Translations under genes and position numbers: made by a program
Part shown: piece by piece, positions 41,585-49,620 of the stretch
Numbering within the stretch: position 1 is the first letter of the stretch
Layout: the number at the start of each line of letters is the position of its first letter
The notes under the pieces: generated by a model
What the model saw: only the letters and a program-made list of their open reading frames with translations
Told to the model about the DNA's origin: nothing
Database searches by the model: none
NCBI GenBank assembly: GCA_017431005.1
Contig: JAFRLY010000004.1
Coordinates: forward strand, 49,905 to 113,904
Source of the DNA: Clostridia bacterium
Lineage (GTDB): Bacteria; Bacillota; Clostridia; Christensenellales; Aristaeellaceae
Reading direction: 5' to 3'
DNA length: 64,000 nt

Positions 41585-42499
41585 TCAGGCGATTTTTGTG
41601 TCCGGCCGGCGCCGCTCTCCGGTTTCCGGTCCCTTCAGCACAAGCTTCCCGGCCCGGATGCTGATCGCCTTTTCCGGACAGACGCTCACGCATTCCCCGC
41701 AGTGGATGCATTCCCGGTCCCCGACCCGCAGTACATCCATCCGGCAGGTGCGCACACAGGCGCCGCAGCCGCTGCAGACCGAAGCCTCCACCCGGACTCC
41801 CGCCAGGGCAATCCGGGAAAACAGGCTGTAGACAGCCCCCAGCGGGCAGATGAACCGGCAGAAAGCACGATAAACAAACACGCAGGCCGTCACCGTCAGC
41901 ACCAGGATCGCCGCCTTCAGGCTGAACAGTTCCCCGAGCATACTCCGGAGGCCGGCGTTGGCGGGATGGATCAGCAAACCCGCGGCGCCTTCCAGCGTTC
42001 CGGCCGGGCAGATATACTTGCAGAAAGCAGGCATCGGGAACTTTGTGATCCCGTACCACAGCGGCAGGATCACCGCGAACACCGCCAGAACCCCGTATTT
42101 GATCCAGCTGAGCGCACGGGTCACGCGGCTTTTCCGGATCTTGGGGCCAGGCGCTTTGTACAGCAGCTCCTGAATCCAGCCGAAGGGGCACAGCCAGCCG
42201 CAGATCATCCTGCCGAGCAGCAGCCCGAAAAGGGCAATCAGGCCGATCACATAAAAAGCAGGCCGCTGTGCAGATACGCTGAGGGCGTTCTGAAGTGCGC
42301 CAAGCGGGCATGCGCCGACCGCTGCCGGGCAGGAATAGCAGTTCAGCCCGGGCACGCATACCGCTTTAGTCTGTCCCGTATAGATTTTTCCTTCCGCGAA
42401 GCCTTTCAGGTTGGCATTCTGCAGCAATGCCGCAGCCAGCTGAACCAGCTTCCGGGTTGTGGGACGGTATTTCGCCCACCATATTCTGATCTTAGCCAA
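41585..42499 (-). CDS. 4Fe-4S membrane ferredoxin-like protein (NapH/FixG-like)
   Basis: Polytopic membrane iron-sulfur protein of 304 residues with about five helices. Four paired-cysteine motifs (CYSCPAAVGACPLGAL, CGWLCPFGW, CKYICPAGTLEG, CRFICPLGAVYSL) lie beside the helices, as in NapH/CcoG-type proteins, and two classical ferredoxin clusters close the protein (CSGCGACVRTCRM and CIHCGECVSVCPEKA). It starts with TTG at 42499, overlapping the last codons of the CXXC peptide gene, with GGAG ten bases upstream. Third gene of the redoxin-CXXC-ferredoxin operon; it likely passes electrons across or along the membrane to the redoxin. Exact donors unknown. Confidence 0.88.
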   Translation of the reverse strand: MAKIRIWWAKYRPTTRKLVQLAAALLQNANLKGFAEGKIYTGQTKAVCVPGLNCYSCPAAVGACPLGALQNALSVSAQRPAFYVIGLIALFGLLLGRMICGWLCPFGWIQELLYKAPGPKIRKSRVTRALSWIKYGVLAVFAVILPLWYGITKFPMPAFCKYICPAGTLEGAAGLLIHPANAGLRSMLGELFSLKAAILVLTVTACVFVYRAFCRFICPLGAVYSLFSRIALAGVRVEASVCSGCGACVRTCRMDVLRVGDRECIHCGECVSVCPEKAISIRAGKLVLKGPETGERRRPDTKIA

Positions 42500-42671
42500 G
42501 GCCGATACACTCCGTACAGATCCATACGGCCTTCGTCAGCACGTCCTGCATACCGCCGTTCAGGATGCCCAGAACGGTCAGCAGCGCTGCCGCGGCCAGC
42601 AGGCAGAGCCGCGCCGCGCGCCGCTTCCCTGTTTCCTCCGGTGTCCGCTGAATACCGTCCCTCTGTCTCAT
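42492..42671 (-). CDS. CD1871A-type small CXXC membrane peptide
   Basis: A 59-residue protein. Basic N-terminus, one hydrophobic helix (about 21-38, LCLLAAAALLTVLGIL) and the ending WICTECIGLG, whose CxxC (C52, C55) and terminal IGLG match the CD1871A family of CXXC peptides found in Clostridia beside redoxins and 4Fe-4S membrane proteins. Its ATG overlaps the stop of the redoxin gene (ATGA at 42668-42671) and its end overlaps the TTG start of the ferredoxin gene, so all three are translationally coupled. It probably shuttles electrons or disulfides at the membrane; the role is unproven. Confidence 0.85.
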   Translation of the reverse strand: MRQRDGIQRTPEETGKRRAARLCLLAAAALLTVLGILNGGMQDVLTKAVWICTECIGLG

Positions 42672-43204
42672 ACTTCCGCCTCAGCGGCCGCTTCAGGCAG
42701 CGCCTCCTCAAACATCTGTATGAAAGCCTCTGCCGAGGGCTGCCCGCCGATCTCCAGTTTCAGCACATTTCCCGCCTTGTCCACCAGCACGGTGGTCGGA
42801 ATATACATCACCTGGAAAACCTCCGCCAGGCCTGTTTCGGCGTCGTTCCCCATCGGGAAGGTCAGCCCGAGCTGCTCCGCAAAGGCCGCGATATTCTCCG
42901 GCGTGTCCCCCGGATCCACCGAAAGGGCAATAATCCCCACCCGGTCGCTGTACTGCTCATAGGCCTCCTGCATGAAGGGAAACTCCATGACGCAGGGGCC
43001 GCACCAGGTCGCCCACAGGTTGATCATCACCAGATCCTTTTCCTGCAGCGCTTCCGAAAGCGTGAAGGTGCCGCCGTCCGCGGTGGCCGCTGTAAAATCC
43101 GCCAGAGGCTTCTGCATGTATTCCGGCACGGCGGTTTCCGCGCCGGCGCATCCTGCTGTAAGGCACAGGACCAGCAGCAGAGCAGTCAGTATGCGTTTCA
43201 TCAT
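42668..43204 (-). CDS. TlpA/ResA-like thiol-disulfide lipoprotein
   Basis: Extracytoplasmic redoxin of 178 residues. A lipoprotein signal is clear (LLLVLCLTAGC, lipid Cys at residue 19), then a thioredoxin fold with active site WATWCGPC and the cis-Pro IPTTVLVD. The AhpC/TSA-like LSVDPGDTPENI loop is typical of TlpA/ResA proteins. GGAGG is six bases before the ATG. First gene of the coupled redoxin, CXXC peptide and 4Fe-4S membrane protein operon, suggesting that it is kept reduced through those partners and reduces proteins or peroxide outside the membrane. Confidence 0.92.
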   Translation of the reverse strand: MMKRILTALLLVLCLTAGCAGAETAVPEYMQKPLADFTAATADGGTFTLSEALQEKDLVMINLWATWCGPCVMEFPFMQEAYEQYSDRVGIIALSVDPGDTPENIAAFAEQLGLTFPMGNDAETGLAEVFQVMYIPTTVLVDKAGNVLKLEIGGQPSAEAFIQMFEEALPEAAAEAEV

Positions 43205-43221
43205 TTCTCTCCTCCGCTTCT

Positions 43222-44163
43222 TCAGGAGACGCTTTCCTTTCCGCGCTCGGAAATCCGTCCCAGATCGTAGGGCGTTGTCTGATACACAAAATAGTTCAGC
43301 CAGTTGCAGAAAAGCAGGTTGGCGTGTGCCCGCCAGGAAACCATCGGCGGCAGCGTGGGATCGTCGTTCGGATAATAATGTTTCGGAGGCGCGATGGGTT
43401 TTCCCTGAGCCAGGTCCCGTTTGTATTCCTGCTCCAGGGTATCGGGATCATACTCCGAATGCCCGGTGATGAAAATCTGGCGGTATTCCCTGTTGTACAC
43501 CGCGTAAATCCCGGCCTCCGGGGAGGACGCCAGCACCCGCAGCTCGGGACAGGCCTCCACGGCCTCCCGGGAGATTGTGGTATGGCGGGAATGCGGCACC
43601 TGGAAAGTATCGTCAAAGCCCCGGAAAAGAATGCTGTTTCTGTATTCCACCTGATGGGGAAATACACCGAACAGCTTTTCCGGCAGACTGATCTTCGGGA
43701 TCCCGTAATGATGATACAGGCCCGCCTGAGCTCCCCAGCAGATATGGAACGTGGAATGAACGTGGGTTTTGGTCCAGTCCATCAGCGCGCACAGCTCGGG
43801 CCAGTAATCCACTTCCTCAAAGGGCAGATGCTCCACCGGCGCGCCGGTAATGATGCAGCCGTCAAAGTTCCGGTCCCAGATTTCATCAAAGGATTTATAG
43901 AACGCCTGCAGATGCTCCTGCGGCGTATTGGCGGAGGTATGACTGGCCGGCGCTGCCAGCTCCAGCTCGATCTGCAGGGCAGTATTCCCCAGCAGTCTGG
44001 AAAACTGCACCTCCGTCTGGATTTTTTTCGGCATCAGGTTCACCAGCAGGATCTGCAGCGGACGGATATCCTGTGACTGCGCCCGGCCAGTGGTCATGAC
44101 AAAGATATTTTCCTTCTGCAGGACGTTCACCGCCGGCAGATGGTCCGGAATTTTAATCGGCAT
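43222..44163 (-). CDS. metA: Homoserine O-acetyltransferase (MetA family)
   Basis: First committed step of methionine synthesis: acyl transfer from acyl-CoA to homoserine, 313 residues, cytoplasmic. With the start at 44163 (AAGGG nine bases upstream) the residues fall exactly on the family numbering: nucleophile C142 in HICWGAQ, H235 and E237 in TGHSEYD. The specificity residue is E111 ([12 protein letters not shown]); in the published Bacillus cereus/E. coli comparison Glu111 favours acetyl-CoA whereas Gly favours succinyl-CoA, so I call it an acetyltransferase. A good promoter lies at 44235-44263; no SAM riboswitch was recognised in the short leader. Confidence 0.93.
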   Translation of the reverse strand: MPIKIPDHLPAVNVLQKENIFVMTTGRAQSQDIRPLQILLVNLMPKKIQTEVQFSRLLGNTALQIELELAAPASHTSANTPQEHLQAFYKSFDEIWDRNFDGCIITGAPVEHLPFEEVDYWPELCALMDWTKTHVHSTFHICWGAQAGLYHHYGIPKISLPEKLFGVFPHQVEYRNSILFRGFDDTFQVPHSRHTTISREAVEACPELRVLASSPEAGIYAVYNREYRQIFITGHSEYDPDTLEQEYKRDLAQGKPIAPPKHYYPNDDPTLPPMVSWRAHANLLFCNWLNYFVYQTTPYDLGRISERGKESVS

Positions 44164-44234
44164 CAATATCATCCCTTAAGCGTTCCGTAATCGGCGGCAC
44201 AACGGACGGGGAACGCTCCGCCTGTATGAAAAAC

Positions 44235-44263
44235 ATCATAAACTCCGGTTCTCCGCTTGTCAA
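44235..44263 (-). promoter_or_regulatory. Promoter of metA
   Basis: Perfect TTGACA (44258-44263), 17-base spacer, TATGAT (44235-44240); identical boxes and spacing to the glyS promoter. Confidence 0.8.
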
Positions 44264-44274
44264 TTTTCGTGCAA

Positions 44275-44304
44275 AGAAAAAACGGATTCCCGGCGGAATC
44301 CGTT
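44275..44304 (-). terminator. Terminator of the DEAD-box helicase gene
   Basis: Ten-pair stem AACGGATTCC / GGAATCCGTT with a CGGC loop; the minus strand continues into a T-run (44275-44282). Confidence 0.85.
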
Positions 44305-44320
44305 CAATCTCTGCCGCGCC

Positions 44321-45796
44321 TTATCCCCGGCGCCTGCCGGGTTTCGGGCCGCCCTGTCTGCGGGCTGTCCGCCGCACCGGCTGCCCGGCGCCTGCTCTGC
44401 GGGAAGGCGCGCTGCTGTTCCCCGTCCGGGTTGTTCCTGTCCGGGACGTCCTGGCGGAGGACGGGCCCGGCATCTCCGGGATCACGACCCGCACTGCCGG
44501 GGCTGCCTTCCGGGGCTGTTCTTCCTTTCGCTGCGATTCTGTTCTGACCTTCGTTTCCGCTTTCCGCTGCGGCTCCGCCTTCCGCCAGGGCGCTGCCTCG
44601 CCCGAGGCAGTGATCCGGGCCGGCCTGGGCTCCCGGACCTTCGGCGGCGTGGGCGTAAAGTTTTCCATCGGCCAGTCGCTTTCCTCCTGGCGCAGCCGCT
44701 TGCCGATCAGCTTCTCCACCTGGCCCAGCTGCTTGTACTCATCAATGCAGCAGAAGGAGATGGCCTTCCCGTCCCGTCCCGCCCTGCCGGTGCGGCCGAT
44801 CCTGTGAATATAGGCCTCAGGCTCATTGGGCATATCATAGTTGATCACGTGGCTCAGACCTGCGATATCGATGCCCCTGGCCGCGATATCCGTTGCCACA
44901 AGGATCTTCACCTCACCGTTCTTAAAGCGGTTCAGCGCCGTCTGCCGCGCGTTCTGGCTCTTGTCGCCGTGGATTCCGACAGCCTCCAGCCCGGCCCGTT
45001 TCAGATCCTTTACAATCCGGTCCACACCGTGCTTTGTCCGGGAAAAGACGAGGGCGTTTTCCACCTCGTCGCTCTCCATCAGGTGAGCCAGCAGATGCTT
45101 CTTGTTGACCTTATCCACATAGTAAAGGCACTGGTCGATCGCCTCCACCGTGGAGGTCACCGGATCCACCTTGACGTTTGCCGGATCCTCCAGCAGGTCC
45201 AGCGCCAGCTTTTCCACCTCCGGGGGCATCGTGGCGGAAAACAGCAGCGTCTGCCGCCGCTCCGGCAGCGCGTGCACGATCCGGCGCACATCGTGGATGA
45301 AGCCCATATCGAGCATCCGGTCCGCCTCATCCAGCACAAAGATCTCCACCCAGTCGAGGCGCACCAGTCCCTGGCCCATCAGATCCATCAGCCGGCCGGG
45401 ACATGCCACAACGATATCCGCTCCCTGGTGCAGCGCTTCCGCCTGGGCACCCTGGCCCACGCCACCGAAAATCACGCAGCTGCTGACCGGCAGTCCCTTG
45501 CTGTAGGCCTGGATATTCTCCCAGGTCTGCATGGCCAGCTCCCGGGTCGGCGACAGAATCAGCGCCCGGATGACTTTGGCCTCCGGCCTGCGGGACGGCC
45601 GCTGCAGCAGCTGCTGCAGAATCGGCAGGGAAAATGCGGCGGTCTTTCCGGTGCCGGTCTGGGCGCAGCCGAGCACGTCCCGGCCCTCCAGCACCAGCGG
45701 TATGGTTTCCTTCTGAATCGGCGTCGGCTCTTCATAGCCCGCTTCCCGGACATTCCGGAGCAGCGCCGGTATCAGTTTCAGTTCCTGAAAATTCAT
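44321..45796 (-). CDS. DEAD-box RNA helicase (RhlE/CshA-like)
   Basis: ATP-dependent RNA helicase of 491 residues. Q motif (residues 3-28, ending PTPIQKE), Walker A AQTGTGKT (45-52), PTRELA, GG, DEAD box VLDEAD (about 150), SAT, and C-terminal motifs ARGIDIAGL and HRIGRTGR are intact. A basic, Arg/Pro/Gly-rich low-complexity tail (about 375-491) likely binds RNA. ATG at 45796 chosen from the GGAAG site; the longer in-frame start lies upstream of the promoter. Probably acts in ribosome assembly or cold-stress RNA remodelling. Monocistronic with its own terminator. Confidence 0.92.
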   Translation of the reverse strand: MNFQELKLIPALLRNVREAGYEEPTPIQKETIPLVLEGRDVLGCAQTGTGKTAAFSLPILQQLLQRPSRRPEAKVIRALILSPTRELAMQTWENIQAYSKGLPVSSCVIFGGVGQGAQAEALHQGADIVVACPGRLMDLMGQGLVRLDWVEIFVLDEADRMLDMGFIHDVRRIVHALPERRQTLLFSATMPPEVEKLALDLLEDPANVKVDPVTSTVEAIDQCLYYVDKVNKKHLLAHLMESDEVENALVFSRTKHGVDRIVKDLKRAGLEAVGIHGDKSQNARQTALNRFKNGEVKILVATDIAARGIDIAGLSHVINYDMPNEPEAYIHRIGRTGRAGRDGKAISFCCIDEYKQLGQVEKLIGKRLRQEESDWPMENFTPTPPKVREPRPARITASGEAAPWRKAEPQRKAETKVRTESQRKEEQPRKAAPAVRVVIPEMPGPSSARTSRTGTTRTGNSSAPSRRAGAGQPVRRTARRQGGPKPGRRRG

Positions 45797-45843
45797 GCTT
45801 ACTTCCATTTCTTTCTGATTTCGCGCAAAGACGCGCGGGGGAC

Positions 45844-45873
45844 AGTATAACACAGACCGGGCGCGCCGGGCAA
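45844..45873 (-). promoter_or_regulatory. Promoter of the helicase gene
   Basis: TTGCCC (45868-45873), 18-base spacer, TATACT (45844-45849). Confidence 0.5.
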
Positions 45874-45892
45874 ACAAAACTTCCGCCGGAAA

Positions 45893-45920
45893 CAAAAATC
45901 CCGGCAGCATCTGCTGCCGG
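45893..45920 (-). terminator. Terminator of the alaS-nudF operon
   Basis: CCGGCAGC / GCTGCCGG stem with ATCT loop; minus strand continues into TTTTTG. Confidence 0.8.
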
Positions 45921-45937
45921 AACAGTAAACAGATTAT

Positions 45938-46504
45938 TCACACGCCCAGAATCCGCGCGGCCTTCAGAACCGCCACCTGGGTTTTCGCGTCGGAGATAAC
46001 CCCCGCCATCACGTCCTCCACCAGATCCTTCAGCGGTACCTTCACCACGTCCAGAAATTCATCTTCATCCAGATGCCGTTCCCCCCGGTGCAGGCCGCGG
46101 GCCAGGAACATGCCGATCCGCTCGTCCGAATAGGCCGGCGCGCCGTAAAACTCGCCGATCATCGTCCACTCATCCGCGGTATAGCCGGTTTCCTCCGACA
46201 GCTCCCGCTGCGCTGCGGCCAGCCATTCCTCACCCGGGGCGTCCAGCTTGCCGGCCGGAATTTCCCAGATGACCCGGTTGATCGGATAGCGGTACTGCCG
46301 CTCCATAATGACTTCGTTGTTCTCCGTCACGGGGATGACGCAGACCGCGCCGATATGGCGGATCACTTCCCGGGTTGCGGCATTGCCGTCCTGCAGGCGC
46401 ACGGTGTCCCGCTGCACATGGAGAATGATGCCGTTAAAAACATCCTCGCCGGACACCCGGTCCTCCCGCATACGGTTCAGTTCGTCCTGCTCGTTGGTCT
46501 TCAT
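45938..46504 (-). CDS. ADP-ribose pyrophosphatase, Nudix family (NudF-like)
   Basis: Cytoplasmic Nudix hydrolase of 188 residues predicted to split ADP-ribose into AMP and ribose 5-phosphate. ERQYRYPINRVIWEIPAGKLD is the NudF hallmark in pieces, and the Nudix box runs from G85 to Y108, ending RELSEETGY (R100-Y108), with a one-residue insertion in the first loop. GGAGG lies six bases before the ATG and overlaps the end of alaS (12-base gap), so both are on one transcript. Paralogue of the more divergent Nudix protein at 3064-3723. Confidence 0.9.
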   Translation of the reverse strand: MKTNEQDELNRMREDRVSGEDVFNGIILHVQRDTVRLQDGNAATREVIRHIGAVCVIPVTENNEVIMERQYRYPINRVIWEIPAGKLDAPGEEWLAAAQRELSEETGYTADEWTMIGEFYGAPAYSDERIGMFLARGLHRGERHLDEDEFLDVVKVPLKDLVEDVMAGVISDAKTQVAVLKAARILGV

Positions 46505-46516
46505 GCGATGCCTCCG

Positions 46517-48490
46517 TTATGCCTTGGGCTGAATGGTCGCCTTGATCCGGCGCACGCCGGCGGAGGAGGACTCTTCCTTCTGGATTTTGAAGGAGCCCAG
46601 GTCTCCGGTGTTCTCCGCATGGGGGCCGCCGCAGATTTCGAAGGAATACTCGCCCATCCTGTAGGTCCGTACCCGTTCGCCGTACTTGTTCTCAAACAGG
46701 CCGATCGCACCCTTGGCCTTAGCCTCCGGCACGGTCATTTCCTCGCAGACAACCGGCACCTTCGCGTCGATCGCGACGTTGACCAGGCGTTCCACCTCCT
46801 GCAGTTCTTCCGGCGTCATCTTCCGGCCGAAGCTGAAGTCAAAGCGCAGGCGCTCCGCCGTGATGTTGGAGCCCTTCTGGGCTACCTCATCGCCCAGCAC
46901 CTTCCGCAGCGCGGCGTGCAGCAGATGGGTCGCGGTATGCAGCCGGGCCGTCTGCTCGCTGTGATCCGCCAGGCCGCCCTTGAACTTCTGATCGGCGCCC
47001 TGATGGCTCAGCTCCTGATGCTTCTTAAAGCGTTCGGCAAAGTCCGCCTCGTCCACGGTCATGCCCTTTTCCGCCGCCAGCTCCTTCGTCATTTCGATCG
47101 GGAAGCCGTAGGTGTCATAGAGCTTGAACGCGCTGCGCCCGTCCAGTGTGGACAGAGAGGCCAGCCGGGCCTGAATCGCGGTCTCCAGCGCGGCCGCGGC
47201 GCCGGCGTTTGCCGCTTCGATAATGGGCATCATGTCGGGAGAGGGACGGAGCTTCTTGGTCTTCGCCAGCTCGGCAGCCAGGGCCGCCTTGTCCTCCGCG
47301 GCCAGAATCTGGTTCAGCAGATCCCGGGTGGCGCAGACGTTGGCGTACACCTTTTCGAATTCCTTCTCGCCCTGCTTCAGGGTCCGGGCAAACCGCGCCT
47401 CTTCCAGCTGCAGCTGCTCCAGCACAAAGGCGGCGTTCCGCTCCAGTTCCGGATACACGTCCCGGTACTGGTTCACAATCACCTTCGCGATTTCCACCGT
47501 GAAGCCTTCCGGCAGGCCCAGCTGTATGCCGTAGCGCACAGCGCGGCGGATCAGCCGGCGCAGGATATACCCCTGGTCGGTGTTGGAGGGGCTGACACCC
47601 CGGTCGTCGCCCAGGATGAAGGTGGAGGTCCGCATATGATCCGCGATAATCCGGAAGGCACGGGTGTCCTCCTCGTTCTCGCCGTAGGTCTTTCCGCTCA
47701 GCTCGGCAATCTTCGCCAGGATGCCGGCGAAGGCGTCAATCTCATAAACGCTCTTCTTGCCGTTCAGCACGCAGATCGTGCGCTCCAGGCCCATACCGGT
47801 GTCCACGTTCTTCTTGGCCAGGGGCACATATTTGCCCTCGGCAGTCTTGTTGTATTCCATGAACACGTCGTTCCAGATCTCCAGATAACGGCCGCAGGAA
47901 CAGGCGGGAGAGCAGTCGGGGCCGCAGGGCTCCTTATCAGTGATGATGAACATCTCCGTGTCGCTGCCGCAGGGTCCGGTAATGCCTGCGGGGCCCCACC
48001 AGTTGTTTTCCTTCGGCAGGAAGAACAGATGATCCTCCGCCACACCGCAGTTCCGCCACAGGTTGTAGCTCACGTTGTCCCGCGGACAGTCCTCGTCCCC
48101 GGCAAACACCGTGAAAGCCAGCTTTTCCTTCGGCAGGCCGAGGTATTCCGGGCTGGTCAGGAATTCCCAGCTCCAGGGAATCATCTCTTCCTTGAAATAG
48201 TCGCCCAGGCTCCAGTTGCCCAGCATCTCAAAGAAGGTCAGATGGCTGGGGTCGCCCACGTCGTCAATATCCCCGGTGCGGATGCACTTCTGCACGTCGG
48301 TCAGCCGGGTGCCGGCGGGATGGGGCGTGCCCATCAGATAGGGCACCAGCGGATGCATGCCGGCGGTGGTGAAAAGCACGGTGGGATCGTTCTCCGGAAT
48401 CACGGAAGCGGACTGAATCCGGTGGTGACCCTTGGATTCCATAAAGGACTGGAATTTTTCCCGCAGCTGAGCGGAGGTAATCTCTTTCAT
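46517..48490 (-). CDS. alaS: Alanyl-tRNA synthetase lacking the C-terminal C-Ala domain
   Basis: Charges tRNA-Ala; 657 residues instead of the usual 850-880. The class II catalytic domain (TTAGMHPLVPYLMG, GNWSLGDYF, GMGLER), the tRNA-recognition domain and the editing domain (HTATH near residue 518 and CGGPHAENTG near 619) are complete. The protein stops right after the editing domain, so the C-Ala (DHHA1-type) domain is missing; nudF follows 12 bases later, so it is not encoded next door. No frameshift is seen: the stop is clean. AAGGAG is ten bases before the ATG at 48490. Confidence 0.94.
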   Translation of the reverse strand: MKEITSAQLREKFQSFMESKGHHRIQSASVIPENDPTVLFTTAGMHPLVPYLMGTPHPAGTRLTDVQKCIRTGDIDDVGDPSHLTFFEMLGNWSLGDYFKEEMIPWSWEFLTSPEYLGLPKEKLAFTVFAGDEDCPRDNVSYNLWRNCGVAEDHLFFLPKENNWWGPAGITGPCGSDTEMFIITDKEPCGPDCSPACSCGRYLEIWNDVFMEYNKTAEGKYVPLAKKNVDTGMGLERTICVLNGKKSVYEIDAFAGILAKIAELSGKTYGENEEDTRAFRIIADHMRTSTFILGDDRGVSPSNTDQGYILRRLIRRAVRYGIQLGLPEGFTVEIAKVIVNQYRDVYPELERNAAFVLEQLQLEEARFARTLKQGEKEFEKVYANVCATRDLLNQILAAEDKAALAAELAKTKKLRPSPDMMPIIEAANAGAAAALETAIQARLASLSTLDGRSAFKLYDTYGFPIEMTKELAAEKGMTVDEADFAERFKKHQELSHQGADQKFKGGLADHSEQTARLHTATHLLHAALRKVLGDEVAQKGSNITAERLRFDFSFGRKMTPEELQEVERLVNVAIDAKVPVVCEEMTVPEAKAKGAIGLFENKYGERVRTYRMGEYSFEICGGPHAENTGDLGSFKIQKEESSSAGVRRIKATIQPKA

Positions 48491-48527
48491 AACCGGTAAA
48501 CTCCTTCCCAAAAAAGCAAATAAACGT

Positions 48528-48564
48528 ACCGGGGCATTATATCAAATGCCCCGGTGCTTTGCAA
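48528..48564 (-). promoter_or_regulatory. alaS promoter inside an inverted repeat
   Basis: TTGCAA (48559-48564), 17-base spacer, TATAAT (48536-48541) with extended TG. The -10 box forms the centre of an 11-base inverted repeat (48528-48538 and 48545-48555, arms ACCGGGGCATT), which could also act as the terminator of the upstream secreted-protein gene. Confidence 0.7.
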
Positions 48565-48602
48565 GGCGTTGCCCCAACTTACAGCAGCCCGCTTGCTTGA
48601 AT

Positions 48603-49478
48603 TTAAGGCAGTTCAGTAAAGGCCATGACGTCGGCGTCCTTCGCCTTGCCGCCCATCAGGGTCACCAGGGTCTTCCGGCCCTTCGCGCGGCACATCAGCA
48701 CGGAGGAAGGCCCGCCGTCCAGGTCATAGACCCACTCTGTGTCGAAGTGCTCCCGGAAAAACCGGCTGACCTGCCGCAGCGTCAGGCCGATTCTGCCCTC
48801 GTTGGTTACCGTCAGGATCAGGTAATTGTTCCGGTTCACCCGGGCAATCACGGTGCGGCGCGCCCGCTGGTCCGCAAAAGGCCATTCCTCCGGCAGAATA
48901 TCCTCGTTGTTGAGCAGCATCGGGCATTCAATATAGAAGGACCAGGTTTCCGTGGGATTCCGGGCCAGCACTGTTTCATTCTCCGCATCAATATACATAT
49001 GAAGCCCGTCCTCCTCTAGTGTCAGCCCGTAGTAGCTCACGCCCTCCAGATTGCGGAAAATCTCCCCGTTCGTCACTGTCAGAGAGCCCAGCGGCGTATA
49101 ATGGTAATCCTTGCTGACTCCGGGGTAGTTTTCCGGGATCCATGGGTACATGGGGCTCACATAGCCGCTGCCGTTGATCACCAGGGCGGCCTCCGGCATG
49201 TTTTCCACGATGTGCACCGGCCGCTTGATGTTCTTTTTCCAGTCGGCGGTGGCTTTCCGGATCTGGCGCGCGGGATCCTGCACCCAGATCTTGCTCAGAT
49301 AGCAGAGCGTCCCGTCAATTTTAAACCGCTCCACCGTATACTTCAGGGATTCAGAATCATATCTCCGCTGGACTTTCCCGGAAAAGGCGTATTCCGCCTG
49401 CGGTTCCGGTTCCTCTGCCGCGGCGGAGGCAATAAGGGCCAGTACCAGGCAAAGCAGCAGACAAAGAATTTTTTTCAT
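48603..49478 (-). CDS. Secreted NAGPA-domain phosphodiester glycosidase
   Basis: Exported protein of 291 residues with a signal peptide (KKILCLLLCLVLALIASAAA). The rest is a phosphodiester glycosidase (NAGPA/DUF2233) domain: LVINGSGY near the middle, YYGLTLEEDGLHMY, and the hallmark YDLDGGPSSVLM near the C-terminus, followed by a glycine-rich end. Family members cleave sugar-phosphodiester bonds or act on cell-wall polymers such as exopolysaccharide links; the bacterial substrate is usually unknown. ATG at 49478 with GGGAGG eight bases upstream. Monocistronic. Confidence 0.85.
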   Translation of the reverse strand: MKKILCLLLCLVLALIASAAAEEPEPQAEYAFSGKVQRRYDSESLKYTVERFKIDGTLCYLSKIWVQDPARQIRKATADWKKNIKRPVHIVENMPEAALVINGSGYVSPMYPWIPENYPGVSKDYHYTPLGSLTVTNGEIFRNLEGVSYYGLTLEEDGLHMYIDAENETVLARNPTETWSFYIECPMLLNNEDILPEEWPFADQRARRTVIARVNRNNYLILTVTNEGRIGLTLRQVSRFFREHFDTEWVYDLDGGPSSVLMCRAKGRKTLVTLMGGKAKDADVMAFTELP

Positions 49479-49503
49479 GCTCTTTTCCTCCCCTGTCCTT
49501 TCC

Positions 49504-49532
49504 ATTATACTGCATACGGGCCTTCCGCTGAA
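49504..49532 (-). promoter_or_regulatory. Promoter of the NAGPA gene
   Basis: Perfect TATAAT (49504-49509), 17-base spacer, weak TTCAGC (49527-49532). Confidence 0.5.
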
Positions 49533-49620
49533 CGTTCTGAAAAACTTTTTTCTTTTTAATTACGATTTAGGTTATCCTCCTATGATGGCCTCATCAACGA
49601 AAGGAAAGGCGGTGCGCAGT

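Noticed and set aside
44164-44320. A SAM riboswitch in front of metA
   Set aside because: The leader after the promoter is about 65 bases, and the pieces of SAM-I or SAM-II were not recognised.
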